NCBI GenBank assembly: GCA_004295055.1
Contig: SHNJ01000017.1
Location: 1-64,000 of the forward strand
From: Alphaproteobacteria bacterium
Lineage (GTDB): Bacteria; Pseudomonadota; Alphaproteobacteria; SHNJ01
DNA length: 64,000 bases
Reading direction: 5' to 3'
Shown here: positions 17,071-26,880 of the stretch, one piece after another
Layout of the letters: every line of letters starts with the position of its first letter
Numbering within the stretch: position 1 is the first letter of the stretch
Made by a program: the position numbers and the translations under genes
Notes under the pieces: generated by a model
What the model was told of the DNA's origin: nothing
Databases searched by the model: none
Seen by the model: the letters and a program-made list of their open reading frames with translations, nothing else

Positions 17071-17825
17071 GATATTTTCTTAATAGTTGAATTGGGACTA
17101 TTGGTATTGACGTTGGCGGGAAGATCAAGACCCGGTTGATTATAAGGCGCGTAATGGCTGGTATCTTCATAATATGGACGCTGTTCCTCCAACCGCTGGC
17201 CGGTAACCCAAAAATGCACCACTTCGGCGATATTGCCGATATGATCGCCAATACGTTCCAGATTTCTGGATATGAACAATAAATGCGTTCCGTCCCCCAC
17301 ATCCATCGGCCGCGCTGTGGTGGTTTGAACAATGTCGGTGAAAATCGTATTGTAAAATTCGTCGATGGCCGCATCCTTGCGCCACACCTGCACGGCCAGT
17401 TCGAAATCCTTGTTGCTGATGGTATTTAAAACCTCGGACAGGGATTTTTTTACCGCGGCGCCCATGCGGGAAATTGCACCACGGATATTCTGCAACTTGT
17501 CGTGGTCCAAAACCGATGATCGTATGGCTATATTCTTGGAATAATCGCCTATGCGTTCCAAGTGCAGGCTGATTTTCATTGTTGAAAATACGGCGCGCAA
17601 ATCGTCCGCCACCGGACTGTATTTCGTTACATACTGAAAACATAAATCGTTTATGGTGCGGTCCAACTGATCCACGCGATGATCCGCGGCATCAACCTTT
17701 TGCACCAATTCCGGATTGTTGCGGGTAAATATTTCCATTGCGGTGGACAATTGCAGTTCCGCATTGCCACCCATTTCCGCAAGCAGTTTAAAAATAGATT
17801 CCTGTTCCTGGAAATGATTGTGCAT
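17067..17825 (-). CDS. phoU: Phosphate transport regulator PhoU
   Basis: Adaptor that couples the Pst transporter to inhibition of PhoR when phosphate is plentiful. It carries two PhoU three-helix repeats with LERIGDYSKNIAIR and LERIGDHIGNIAEV, the metal-cluster E/DxxxD motifs. A C-terminal tail of about 35 residues is Pro/Asn-rich and not typical. The chosen ATG gives MHNHFQEQES; the open frame continues upstream into pstB. It lies 8 bp after pstB. Length 252 residues. Confidence 0.96.
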   Translation of the reverse strand: MHNHFQEQESIFKLLAEMGGNAELQLSTAMEIFTRNNPELVQKVDAADHRVDQLDRTINDLCFQYVTKYSPVADDLRAVFSTMKISLHLERIGDYSKNIAIRSSVLDHDKLQNIRGAISRMGAAVKKSLSEVLNTISNKDFELAVQVWRKDAAIDEFYNTIFTDIVQTTTARPMDVGDGTHLLFISRNLERIGDHIGNIAEVVHFWVTGQRLEEQRPYYEDTSHYAPYNQPGLDLPANVNTNSPNSTIKKIS

Positions 17826-17833
17826 GACGAGTC

Positions 17834-18658
17834 TTATCCGAATCGGCCGGTGATATACCCTTGGGTGCGTTGGTCGCGGGGCGCGTTGAATATTTGCGTG
17901 GTATCGCCGCATTCGACGATTTCGCCCATATGAAAGAATGCGGTGCGTTGCGAAACGCGCGCGGCTTGCTGCATCGAATGGGTTACGATAACGATCGCAT
18001 AATTTTCACGGATATCGGCAATCAATTCCTCGATTCTCGCGGTGGCAATAGGATCAAGCGCCGAACAAGGCTCGTCCATCAGAATCACTTCCGGGTCGAT
18101 CGCAATGGCGCGCGCAATGCACAAACGCTGTTGCTGGCCGCCGGATAAATTGGTGCCGCCGTCGTGCAACCGATCCTTGACTTCTTTCCACAAACCGGCG
18201 CGAATCAAGCTTTGTTCGACAATATAAAACAATTCGTCTTTATCCTGGGTCAGGCCATGAATACGCGGACCATAGGCGACGTTGTCGAAAATAGATTTCG
18301 GAAATGGGTTCGGTTTTTGGAACACCATGCCGACGCGGCCGCGCAATTGCGTTACGTCGACCGATTCGGCGTAAATATTGATGCCGTCCAAATAAATTTC
18401 ACCGCTGACTTCGCAGCCTTCGATCAAATCGTTCATCCGGTTCATGCAGCGCAAAAAACTGGATTTGCCGCAACCGGATGGACCGATCAGGGCGGTAACT
18501 TCCTTGTTGCGAATATCCAGGCTGACGCCATTTAGGGCCAGTTTGGCGCCGTTGCCATAGGTAACGCGTAAATCCTTAACCGCGATTTTGGTTTCGCGCG
18601 GTTCGGAAACCGGCAAAGTGTATATGTTGTTGTTGGTAATTCTAACGACGTTTTCCAT
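17834..18658 (-). CDS. pstB: Phosphate ABC transporter ATP-binding protein PstB
   Basis: ATPase of the high-affinity phosphate importer. Walker A is GPSGCGKSS, the signature motif [16 protein letters not shown], Walker [14 protein letters not shown], and the switch His is in [33 protein letters not shown] is the PstB-typical Q-loop. I use the ATG with GGAG five bases before it; a GTG two codons upstream is possible. Length 274 residues is typical. Sits between pstA and phoU on one transcript. Confidence 0.98.
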   Translation of the reverse strand: MENVVRITNNNIYTLPVSEPRETKIAVKDLRVTYGNGAKLALNGVSLDIRNKEVTALIGPSGCGKSSFLRCMNRMNDLIEGCEVSGEIYLDGINIYAESVDVTQLRGRVGMVFQKPNPFPKSIFDNVAYGPRIHGLTQDKDELFYIVEQSLIRAGLWKEVKDRLHDGGTNLSGGQQQRLCIARAIAIDPEVILMDEPCSALDPIATARIEELIADIRENYAIVIVTHSMQQAARVSQRTAFFHMGEIVECGDTTQIFNAPRDQRTQGYITGRFG

Positions 18659-18697
18659 CCGCACTCCAATCTTTCATTCTGTTTTGCCGGGATTATA

Positions 18698-20014
18698 CTA
18701 CCATTTCTTTTCAAATTTATGACGCAGGTATAAAGCTAACCCATTCATAAATAACAAGAAAATAATCAACAGGACGATACCGGCGGCGGTTTTTTCGACA
18801 AATCCGCGTTCCGCGCTATCGGCCCAAATAAAAATCTGCACCGGCAAAACCGAAGATGGATTTAAAAAACCATCCGGGGTTGAGGTGATAAAGGCAACCA
18901 TGCCGATCATTAATAACGGCGCGGTTTCGCCAAGCGCCCTGGCCATTCCAATGATCGTGCCGGTCATGATTCCCGGCATGGCAAGCGGCAGTATATGATG
19001 AAAAACGGCCTGCACCGGAGACGCGCCAAGCGCCAACGCGCCTTCGCGGATGGATGGCGGCACCGCATCAAGCGATGAGCGCGTTGCGATAATAATGACC
19101 GGCATGGTCATTAATCCCAACACCAATCCGCCCACCAACGGCGCCGATCGCGGCATGCCAAGAAATCCCAAAAATATAGCCAGCCCCAACAATCCATATA
19201 CAATCGATGGAACCGCCGCCAAATTATTGATATTGGTTTCGATGATCGTGGTGAACCGGTTTTTTGGGGCAAATTCCTCAAGATAAATTGCCGCCGCAAT
19301 TCCCAAAGGCAAAGCAAACAAAACTGTCACCAACATAGTCAGCAACGATCCAACCAAACTGGCCAGAATGCCGGCCAATTCCGGTTCCCTGGAATCGCCT
19401 GCGGTGAAAAACCGCCAATTGAAAATTGTTTCCAGAACGCCAGCCGATTGCAACGATTCCACGCGCGATAATTGGATATCGTTTAACCGCCGGTCTATTT
19501 CCGGGGTGCTGCGGTTCAGGCCGTTTTTAACCGCCATGTCGACATCGCTGGATGCCGGGATTTGCAACTGTACGGTTTGTCCCAATTTATCCGGGTTCTT
19601 TTGCATATACTGCCATACATCAGAACTTGCGCCGCGGCTGATAAGTTTTTGCAAATCGCGCGGTTCCGCATCCGGTATTATCTTCTGCAGCGCCGCGACA
19701 ATTGGCGCCTGTAAATCGCCTTTGTATAGATCGGAAAAATTATGCGATTCTTTATATATCTCATCGACATCGATTATGGCCGGATCTAGCGAGACTTCCA
19801 CATTAAGCACGGTTTGATAAATTGCGGTGCGCGCATTCCAACCGATTAAGCTTAGCAACATTACTAGAACCGCGATCGATAAAGTTACCGCCAGTTTTCC
19901 ATACCAACGAAATCGCTTTTCCGCCCGCAAGCGCCGTTGCAAATGCGTGGTTTTTTCCAGCAGTGGCGGCCAGCTCATTGGCTGATGTTTTTTGGAATGC
20001 GTATTTTCTGTCAT
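18698..20014 (-). CDS. pstA: Phosphate ABC transporter permease PstA
   Basis: Inner-membrane permease subunit for phosphate import. The C-terminal half is the binding-protein-dependent permease domain with the cytoplasmic loop EGALALGASPVQAVFHHILP. The N-terminus has one membrane helix (about residues 40-60) followed by a long, probably periplasmic domain of roughly 150 residues, as in the extended PstA form common in alphaproteobacteria. Length 438 residues. Starts just after the pstC stop. Confidence 0.97.
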   Translation of the reverse strand: MTENTHSKKHQPMSWPPLLEKTTHLQRRLRAEKRFRWYGKLAVTLSIAVLVMLLSLIGWNARTAIYQTVLNVEVSLDPAIIDVDEIYKESHNFSDLYKGDLQAPIVAALQKIIPDAEPRDLQKLISRGASSDVWQYMQKNPDKLGQTVQLQIPASSDVDMAVKNGLNRSTPEIDRRLNDIQLSRVESLQSAGVLETIFNWRFFTAGDSREPELAGILASLVGSLLTMLVTVLFALPLGIAAAIYLEEFAPKNRFTTIIETNINNLAAVPSIVYGLLGLAIFLGFLGMPRSAPLVGGLVLGLMTMPVIIIATRSSLDAVPPSIREGALALGASPVQAVFHHILPLAMPGIMTGTIIGMARALGETAPLLMIGMVAFITSTPDGFLNPSSVLPVQIFIWADSAERGFVEKTAAGIVLLIIFLLFMNGLALYLRHKFEKKW

Positions 20015-20017
20015 GAT

Positions 20018-21400
20018 CTACTCATATTGTTCACGGTAGGTGCGTACGATGTAAATGGCCACAAAATTTAAAATCAACGTTACAACAAACAAAACCAATC
20101 CCATGGCAAAGGCCGCCAATGTCGTGGTGCTGGCGAATTCTTGATCGCCGACCAACAATGAAACGATTTGCACCGTCACGGTGGTTACCGATTCCAGCGG
20201 ATTGAAAGTCAGATTTGCGGCCATTCCCGCGGCCATTACCACGATCATGGTTTCGCCGATCGCGCGGGACAATGCCAATAAGCACGCGCCGACAATCCCC
20301 GGCAATGCCGCCGGAATAACCACATGTTTTATGGTTTCCGCCGGCGTTGCGCCAAGGGCCAGCGATCCATCGTGCAAGCTGGTTGGAACGGCATGCAGCA
20401 CATCATCGCTTAGGGATGAAATAAACGGAATCAACATTATGCCCATAGTCAATCCAGCCGCTAGCGCGCTTTCAACTTCGATATTGAGGCCGATTTTTTC
20501 TCCCAGCATGTTTAAGGCCGGGCCGATTAAAAGCGCGGCAAAAAAACCGTATACTACGGTTGGAATTCCCGCCAGCAATTCCAGCACCGGTTTTACAATC
20601 GCGCGCGTTTCCGGCTTGGCGTATTCTGAAAGATAAATGGCGCTTAACAATCCCAGCGGCACCGCCACCAGCAAGGCCAGGGCGGTAATCAATAATGTAC
20701 CGGTAAAAACCGGTATCGCGCCGTAACCGCCGGATGATCCCACCTGGCCGCTGCGGATCGAAACTTGGGGGCTCCAATGGGTGCCGAATAAGAATTCGTG
20801 CAGCGGAATGCGTTTAAAAAATTGGAACGCTTCGAATGCCAGTGACAATACGATGCCCAGTGTCACAAATACTGCCAGAGTGGCGGTCAGCCATAAAAGA
20901 AAAACAATTATTTTGTCTGAAACCGACCGCGCGGATAAATCGGCGCGAATTTTATTGTATCCCACCCATCCAAACGCCGCCGCGCAGGCAATTAAGCCGG
21001 TGACCAGCCCGATGGCGGCCATTTTTTGATAATAAGATAATTTTTGCGCGGCTTCGACCATCCAGGGATCCGGCGTGTGGGCAATCTCGCCGCCATCGGC
21101 CAGAGTTTTAATATCGGAAATGATAAAAGAAATCTTTTCAGGGTTGGATAATGTTTCTACCGGAATTGCGGAATTGATCCATTGCAGTAAAATGTGATGC
21201 GAGCCGGTTTGCCAAAGAATAAAAAACAAGATCGATGGCAGGGCGCTCCACAACAGCACGTACAATCCATAATATCCGGGAACCGACGCTAAATTTGCGC
21301 GCTTGCCGCCGGAAAGGGCGATCGCTTTGGTGCGGCCCATTTTCCAGGAAATGAAAGAAGCAAGAACAACAATGCAAATAAAGTATAAAAATAGGCTCAT
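20018..21400 (-). CDS. pstC: Phosphate ABC transporter permease PstC
   Basis: Second permease subunit of the Pst system. The core permease domain holds the conserved loop DGSLALGATPAETIKHVVIP in the C-terminal half. The first 180 or so residues add extra membrane segments at about 1-20, 45-65 and 125-145, the long form usual in this class. Length 460 residues. The ATG has only a weak GGGG ahead of it. A terminator-like hairpin separates it from pstS, so it is probably expressed at a lower level than pstS. Confidence 0.96.
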   Translation of the reverse strand: MSLFLYFICIVVLASFISWKMGRTKAIALSGGKRANLASVPGYYGLYVLLWSALPSILFFILWQTGSHHILLQWINSAIPVETLSNPEKISFIISDIKTLADGGEIAHTPDPWMVEAAQKLSYYQKMAAIGLVTGLIACAAAFGWVGYNKIRADLSARSVSDKIIVFLLWLTATLAVFVTLGIVLSLAFEAFQFFKRIPLHEFLFGTHWSPQVSIRSGQVGSSGGYGAIPVFTGTLLITALALLVAVPLGLLSAIYLSEYAKPETRAIVKPVLELLAGIPTVVYGFFAALLIGPALNMLGEKIGLNIEVESALAAGLTMGIMLIPFISSLSDDVLHAVPTSLHDGSLALGATPAETIKHVVIPAALPGIVGACLLALSRAIGETMIVVMAAGMAANLTFNPLESVTTVTVQIVSLLVGDQEFASTTTLAAFAMGLVLFVVTLILNFVAIYIVRTYREQYE

Positions 21401-21418
21401 CGATACCCCGTTTATAAA

Positions 21419-21449
21419 GATAAAAGGCGGGGGAGCAATCCCCCGCCTT
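21419..21449 (-). terminator. Hairpin between pstS and pstC, likely partial terminator
   Basis: An 11-bp perfect GC-rich stem (AAGGCGGGGGA at 21424-21434 with its complement at 21439-21449) and a 4-base loop. On the minus strand it is followed by TTTTATCTTT. Such a hairpin would let the abundant binding protein pstS be made in excess over the permeases. Confidence 0.75.
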
Positions 21450-21462
21450 GAATCATAATCGC

Positions 21463-22488
21463 TTACATCGTCAGCGGTTTTGCGCTTAACGCTTGTTCGC
21501 GGATTTGTTTGCGCTCGGTTTTTGGCAGCGGGACAAGGCCTTTGCTGACCAGGTATCCGTTATCGCCAAAAGTTTTTTCCGAAGTAGCTTCGGCAATATA
21601 TTCTTTCAAACCTTTGATCGACGCCAAGTGCGCGTTTTTCACATAGAAATAAAGGCTGCGCGACAATTCGTATTTTCCGGATTGAATTGCGGTCACCGAT
21701 GGCGCGGTTTTATCGATGGTGGCGGCGCGCAAATAATCGCGGTTTTGATCGAGGAAGCTGTAACCGAAAATGCCCAGCAATTTCGGATTCGATTCCAATT
21801 TTTGTACGATTAAATTGTCGTTTTCGCCCGATTCAACAAAAGCGCCGTCTTCGCGCAGCGTGTGGCAAGCTTGTTTAAAGGCTGTTTCGTCGGTTTTTTT
21901 CAATTCCGACAATTCCTTAAATGTTTTGCAACCGCCTTCCATGGCGATTTCCACGAAAGAATCGCGGGTGCCGGAAGATGGCGGTGGGCCCAATACGCTG
22001 ATTTTAATTTTTGGCAAGGATGAGTCGATATCGCTCCAGTTCGTGTATGGGTTGGCGACCAATTTGCCGTTTTGCGGAACTTTTTGCGCCAAGGCCATAT
22101 AAATTTGACGCAAGGTCAAATTGATCGGTTCGGCTTTTTTCGATTGCGCCAGAACGATGCCATCATAACCCAGCTTTACTTCGCTGATCGAAGTAACTCC
22201 GTTTTCATTGCAAGTTTTGAATTCGGTATCTTTCATGCGGCGCGAAGCGTTGGTGATATCCGGATGTTCGCCGCCAATGCCGGCGCAGAACAATTTGATT
22301 CCGGCGCCGGTGCCGGTGCTTTCAACGACGATATCGGTATATTCCGGATTGCGGGACAAATATTCGGCGATTGCGGCGGAAAATGGATAAACGGTCGATG
22401 ATCCGACAACTCGAATTTGATCGCGGGCCATAGCCGGGGTAGTGGCAAGAATGATCCCTGCCAGGATGGTTAGAATAAATATTCTCAT
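21463..22488 (-). CDS. pstS: Periplasmic phosphate-binding protein PstS
   Basis: Captures phosphate in the periplasm and hands it to PstCA. An N-terminal signal peptide covers about residues 1-21 (ending AMA). RVVGSSTVYPFSAAIAEY and VESTGTGAGIKLFCAG are phosphate-binding loops, and GPPPSSGTRDSFVE is the second conserved binding segment. Length 341 residues is normal for the alphaproteobacterial form. GGAG precedes the ATG, and a Pho box lies 44 bp further up. First gene of pstSCAB-phoU-phoB. Confidence 0.97.
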   Translation of the reverse strand: MRIFILTILAGIILATTPAMARDQIRVVGSSTVYPFSAAIAEYLSRNPEYTDIVVESTGTGAGIKLFCAGIGGEHPDITNASRRMKDTEFKTCNENGVTSISEVKLGYDGIVLAQSKKAEPINLTLRQIYMALAQKVPQNGKLVANPYTNWSDIDSSLPKIKISVLGPPPSSGTRDSFVEIAMEGGCKTFKELSELKKTDETAFKQACHTLREDGAFVESGENDNLIVQKLESNPKLLGIFGYSFLDQNRDYLRAATIDKTAPSVTAIQSGKYELSRSLYFYVKNAHLASIKGLKEYIAEATSEKTFGDNGYLVSKGLVPLPKTERKQIREQALSAKPLTM

Positions 22489-22531
22489 GGAAAAACTCCG
22501 TTACAGGTTGGAACAAAGCGTCCCAGCATTT

Positions 22532-22560
22532 ACTACAGTAACATTACGGATTTATGACAA
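22532..22560 (-). promoter_or_regulatory. Pho box upstream of pstS
   Basis: On the minus strand three 7-bp half-sites, TTGTCAT, CCGTAAT and CTGTAGT, are spaced exactly 11 bp apart with AT-rich 4-bp linkers, the arrangement PhoB binds. The first two together closely match the known 18-bp Pho box. Confidence 0.75.
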
Positions 22561-22700
22561 AAACGCCTGTAAATATTGGGGTTTTTTCTTATAAAGAGAA
22601 ATATCAGCCGCATCGGCCTCTGACATAATTTTAGGTCAAAATGTTGCGCGGGTGATTGAAAATTTGACCGGGTGTTCCAATTTCATGGGCGGCGGGGGTT
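22561..22700. other. phoR-pstS intergenic region
   Basis: The rest of the 212-bp gap between phoR and pstS. It holds GGTCAAA at 22634-22640 and its inverse TTTGACC at 22663-22669, 22 bp apart. No reading frame of note. The phoR gene ends here without a clear terminator, so some readthrough into pstS is possible. Confidence 0.4.
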
Positions 22701-24149
22701 TTAATTGTAAATCGGCAGATAAATGGTGAACTTGCTGCCCACATTCTCCTGACTTTCAACAACAAGACAGCCGCGATGGCGGTTCAGGATATGTTTTACA
22801 ATAGCAAGGCCAAGGCCGGTGCCGCCGACTTCGCGCGATCTGGCTTTGTCGACACGATAAAATCGTTCCGTCAGGCGTGGAATATGCTGCGCGGAAATAC
22901 CCATGCCACGGTCAGAAACGCTGACAAAAACCACTTTTTCCTGTGACAATGGAAATTGCGGCGGAATATCGGTGGTTTGTCCGGCTTCGACAATAACGGG
23001 CGTGCCTGGGCGGCCATACCGGATGGCATTGGTCACAAGATTCGATATGACCTGAAACAATTCGTCCGCATCGCCCTGCACTTGCGGCAAATTTTCATCG
23101 GTCTTGATCTGCAAGGTCATGTTTTTTTGTTTTATCTGCATTTGCAGCATTACCGCGATATTGTTCAATACCGGTTCGATTTCCACCGCATCCTCTGGCT
23201 GGTGGTGTTCGCGCATTTCAATGCGCGACAAGGACAGCAAATCCTCGACCAACCGCGACATGCTTTTTGCCTGGGTTTCGATAATTTTCAGAAAATTTTT
23301 CTGCGCCGCTGCATCGTTGCTCGCGGGGCCTTGCAAGGTTTCCACAAATCCCAGCACGCTGGCCAAAGGCGTTCTCATTTCATGGCTGACATTGGCAACG
23401 AAATCCGCGCGCATTTGTTCGGTGCGCTTGATGGTGGTGATGTCGTTCAATGACAGCAACAAAGCGGATTTCCGTTCCTGTAACGTAAAGCCGCGATGTT
23501 GAATCGGCTTTACGCGGGCTTGGAAAGTGCGTTCTACCGGCACGCTTAAATGAACTTCGATATCGTCTTCCTGGCCGGATGCAATCGAACGCTGGCATGT
23601 TTCCAGCAATTGCGGATCGCGCAAAATGGTAATCAGATTTTTGCTGACCAATAAATCCGGAAATAATTCCCGCGCGCTGTTATTGGCGCGCAAAATGTGC
23701 AATTCTGGATCCAGCACCATAACCGGCTCCGGCAGGCTTTCCATTAAATCGGTTTGCGATTGCTGTAACGCCAGCATGGCCTCGGTCGTGGCGCGGGCGT
23801 CTTCTTGCAATTTGGACAAAGTAACGATAACGCCTTGCGCGGCTTCTTCCAGGCTCATATTGCGTTTGAACCGGGGGATACGATCCAGAATTTTCAGTTC
23901 GACCGCCAGGCTAAGAATTTTTTCCCGCACTTTCAGCCATGGGCGGATCATATAAAGTCCTTGAACCGCGATTAACCCCATGACGACATTCAATAATTGC
24001 GCGCAGGGCATCAGGCCTTCGGTACAACTAGGGGCCTTTAACAAGCCGTGCAGAAACAAGCCGGCCAGGGCCAAAAAAACCCATGGATAGGTTTTGTTGA
24101 GTATTTTGCCCAACTTGTTGACGTCGAAATCCCGGACTTTACCTCGCAT
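22701..24149 (-). CDS. phoR: Phosphate regulon sensor kinase PhoR
   Basis: Membrane histidine kinase that phosphorylates PhoB under phosphate limitation. Two membrane helices lie near the N-terminus (about residues 18-37 and 46-66), then a PAS domain (about 130-240, VMVLDPELHILRANNSARE). The dimerisation domain carries the phosphorylated His in FVANVSHEMRTPLASVLGF. The ATPase domain has NLVTNAIRYG, DRGMGI and GGTGLGLAIVKHIL. Length 482 residues. It is upstream of pstS on the same strand. Confidence 0.96.
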   Translation of the reverse strand: MRGKVRDFDVNKLGKILNKTYPWVFLALAGLFLHGLLKAPSCTEGLMPCAQLLNVVMGLIAVQGLYMIRPWLKVREKILSLAVELKILDRIPRFKRNMSLEEAAQGVIVTLSKLQEDARATTEAMLALQQSQTDLMESLPEPVMVLDPELHILRANNSARELFPDLLVSKNLITILRDPQLLETCQRSIASGQEDDIEVHLSVPVERTFQARVKPIQHRGFTLQERKSALLLSLNDITTIKRTEQMRADFVANVSHEMRTPLASVLGFVETLQGPASNDAAAQKNFLKIIETQAKSMSRLVEDLLSLSRIEMREHHQPEDAVEIEPVLNNIAVMLQMQIKQKNMTLQIKTDENLPQVQGDADELFQVISNLVTNAIRYGRPGTPVIVEAGQTTDIPPQFPLSQEKVVFVSVSDRGMGISAQHIPRLTERFYRVDKARSREVGGTGLGLAIVKHILNRHRGCLVVESQENVGSKFTIYLPIYN

Positions 24150-24229
24150 GGCACCTTCGCTATTCTGGCCGAGTCTAAGCAGGGTTTAGGCAAAGCACAA
24201 CATATAAGTATGACCTAGAGGCAGAGTTT

Positions 24230-26875
24230 ATGGCGCAAGCCTTGCGATTATTTCCTGAAATAGAAACCAAATCGGCGGATGAAGGCGCAACGCCGTTGAT
24301 GGCGCAATATTTAAAAATCAAACGGGAATATGCCGATTACCTATTATTTTTCCGTCTGGGCGATTTTTACGAATTGTTTTTTGACGATGCCGTGGCCGCA
24401 TCCGCCGCGCTTGATATTGCCCTGACCAAACGCGGCAAGCATCAGGACAAAGATATTCCGATGTGCGGCGTGCCGTGGCATCAATCCGAAACTTATTTAT
24501 CGCGCTTGATTAACAAGGGCTTTCGTGTCGCGATTTGCGAACAAGCCGGAGAGATTCCATCCGGCAAGCCCGGCAAAACCATTATTGAACGCAAAGTGGT
24601 GCGGGTGATTACGCCAGGAACCGTAACGGAAGAGAATTTATTACAATCGAAGCGCAACAATTTCATGTTGTCGGTTGCCGAAACGCAAGGCCAGTATGCG
24701 CTGGCCTGGATCGATTTATCGACCGGCGAATTTTATCTGCGCGATTGCGATAAATCCAGTTTGGCCAATTTATTATCGGCGATCGAACCGGGCGAGATTA
24801 TATTGCCGGAAAAAATCATGGCGGACGCCGATTTCGCCGCGCTTTGGAAAAATTATGCGGCGATTCTAAGCGTGCAGCCAAATTCGCGTTTTCATGCCGA
24901 CGGGGCAGAAGCGCGATTGCAGCGTTTATATAATGTGCAGACATTGGATGGGTTCGCCGCTTTCTCGCGCCCAGCATTGGCGGCCAGCGGCGCGTTGGTT
25001 GATTATATAGAACTGACGCAAATTGGCGCGCTGCCCATTTTGCAATGGCCGCGTTTGCAACAAAGCAATGAATTTTTGCAAATCGATGGCGCCACCGCGC
25101 GGAATTTGGAATTGCGCAGGCGGCTGGACGGCGAATATACCGGCAGTTTTCTGTCTTGTATTGATCGCACCATTACCGGCGCGGGCGCGCGAATGCTCGA
25201 TACCATGTTGTCGCAGCCTTTAACCGATGTGGCGGCGATCAATGCGCGGCTGGATGTTGTGGAATGTTTTAAAATTAATGCGGAATTGCGGAAAAATATC
25301 CGCGCGCAATTGCGGCTTTGCCCGGATATGCAGCGCGCCTTATCCCGCATTTCTTTAAATCGCGGATCGCCGCGCGATTTAGCCGCTTTACGCGACGGCC
25401 TGCTGGCGTCACTGCAAGTAAAGATTTTGTTGCGTTCTGATAAAAATCCAAATCTGCTTAACGATGTGGCCGCCGACCTTGGCGATCAAAATGGATTGCA
25501 GCAAAAATTGGCGGCGGCGCTGGCGGCGGAATTGCCGATTTTCACGCGTGACGGCAATTTCATCGCGGCCGGATATTCAACCGAACTCGATTATCTGCGC
25601 CAATTGCGCGACGAAAGCCAGCGTTTGATCGCGGGATTGCAGCAAGATTATATTCGCAAAACCGGCGTTGCGAATTTGAAGATCCGGCACAATAATATTC
25701 TTGGATATTATATCGAAGTGCCGCCGAAATCCGCCGATAAAATGGGCGCCGATTTCATTCACCGGCAAACCCTCGCCACAGCGGCGCGGTACACAACGTC
25801 CGCCTTGAATGAAATGGAACAAAAAATATCCAAGGCCGCTGCGCAGGCGCTCGCGATGGAATTGCAAATCTTTGATGAACTGGTCGGCCTGATTAAAAAC
25901 AAGGCTGGCGCCATTCAATCTTGCGCCGCTGCGATGGCGGCGCTGGATGTGTACACGGCACTCGCGTTACTCGCGGAAGAAGAAAATTATATTCGCCCCA
26001 CATTGACCGATGATTTATCGTTCGCGATTGCTGGCGGACGTCATCCGGTGGTGGAACAATCGCTGCGTACCAAGGGCCAGGGATTTATCGCCAATGATTG
26101 CCAATTGCAAAAACCGGATGGGCAATTATGGCTGATCACCGGCCCCAACATGGCCGGGAAAAGCACTTACCTGCGGCAAAATGCCTTGATCGCGATTATG
26201 GCGCAAATGGGCAGTTTCGTGCCGGCATCGCAATGCACCATTGGCGTTACCGATAAAATTTTTTCCCGCGTTGGGGCGGCAGACGATTTGGCGCGCGGCC
26301 AATCGACGTTCATGGTGGAAATGGTGGAAACCGCCACCATCTTGCATCAAGCCACCGTGCGCAGCCTGGTAATTTTGGATGAAATCGGTCGCGGCACCGC
26401 GACATTCGATGGGTTGTCGATTGCCTGGGCGGTACTCGAATATTTGCATGATAAAACTTTGTGCCGCGGATTATTTGCGACGCATTACCATGAACTGACC
26501 GAATTGCAATCGCGCCTCGATCATTTGGCGTGTTACACCATGCGGGTCAAAGAATGGGAAGGCGAAATCGTGTTCCTGCATGAAATCACCAAAGGGGCGG
26601 CGGAACATTCTTATGGTATTCATGTCGCCAAACTGGCGGGATTGCCAGGCGATGTGATCGTCCGCGCCGATCATATTTTGCATCATCTGGAACAGCAAAA
26701 AATTGGCGGCGAAATGGGCGCGATTCCGGAAAAATCCACTATTGCCACCCCGATCATGCCGGATCATATTATGGCGCTGGTCGATGAATTATCATCGCTC
26801 GCCGTCGATGATCTGTCCCCTCGTGCGGCGTTGGATCATTTGGATCGGCTGAAAAAAATGGCCATGAAGAAATGA
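24230..26875 (+). CDS. mutS: DNA mismatch repair protein MutS
   Basis: Recognises mismatches and recruits MutL. The mismatch-binding domain is N-terminal (LFFRLGDFYELFFDDA holds the Phe-x-Glu wedge), followed by connector, core and clamp. The C-terminal ATPase has Walker A TGPNMAGKSTYLRQ, Walker B LVILDEIGRGTATFDGLS and the FATHYHELTEL His loop. Length 881 residues is full length, with a C-terminal dimerisation tail. Its stop is 5 bp from a convergent unknown gene. Divergent from phoR. Confidence 0.99.
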   Translation: MAQALRLFPEIETKSADEGATPLMAQYLKIKREYADYLLFFRLGDFYELFFDDAVAASAALDIALTKRGKHQDKDIPMCGVPWHQSETYLSRLINKGFRVAICEQAGEIPSGKPGKTIIERKVVRVITPGTVTEENLLQSKRNNFMLSVAETQGQYALAWIDLSTGEFYLRDCDKSSLANLLSAIEPGEIILPEKIMADADFAALWKNYAAILSVQPNSRFHADGAEARLQRLYNVQTLDGFAAFSRPALAASGALVDYIELTQIGALPILQWPRLQQSNEFLQIDGATARNLELRRRLDGEYTGSFLSCIDRTITGAGARMLDTMLSQPLTDVAAINARLDVVECFKINAELRKNIRAQLRLCPDMQRALSRISLNRGSPRDLAALRDGLLASLQVKILLRSDKNPNLLNDVAADLGDQNGLQQKLAAALAAELPIFTRDGNFIAAGYSTELDYLRQLRDESQRLIAGLQQDYIRKTGVANLKIRHNNILGYYIEVPPKSADKMGADFIHRQTLATAARYTTSALNEMEQKISKAAAQALAMELQIFDELVGLIKNKAGAIQSCAAAMAALDVYTALALLAEEENYIRPTLTDDLSFAIAGGRHPVVEQSLRTKGQGFIANDCQLQKPDGQLWLITGPNMAGKSTYLRQNALIAIMAQMGSFVPASQCTIGVTDKIFSRVGAADDLARGQSTFMVEMVETATILHQATVRSLVILDEIGRGTATFDGLSIAWAVLEYLHDKTLCRGLFATHYHELTELQSRLDHLACYTMRVKEWEGEIVFLHEITKGAAEHSYGIHVAKLAGLPGDVIVRADHILHHLEQQKIGGEMGAIPEKSTIATPIMPDHIMALVDELSSLAVDDLSPRAALDHLDRLKKMAMKK

Positions 26876-26880
26876 TTTTC

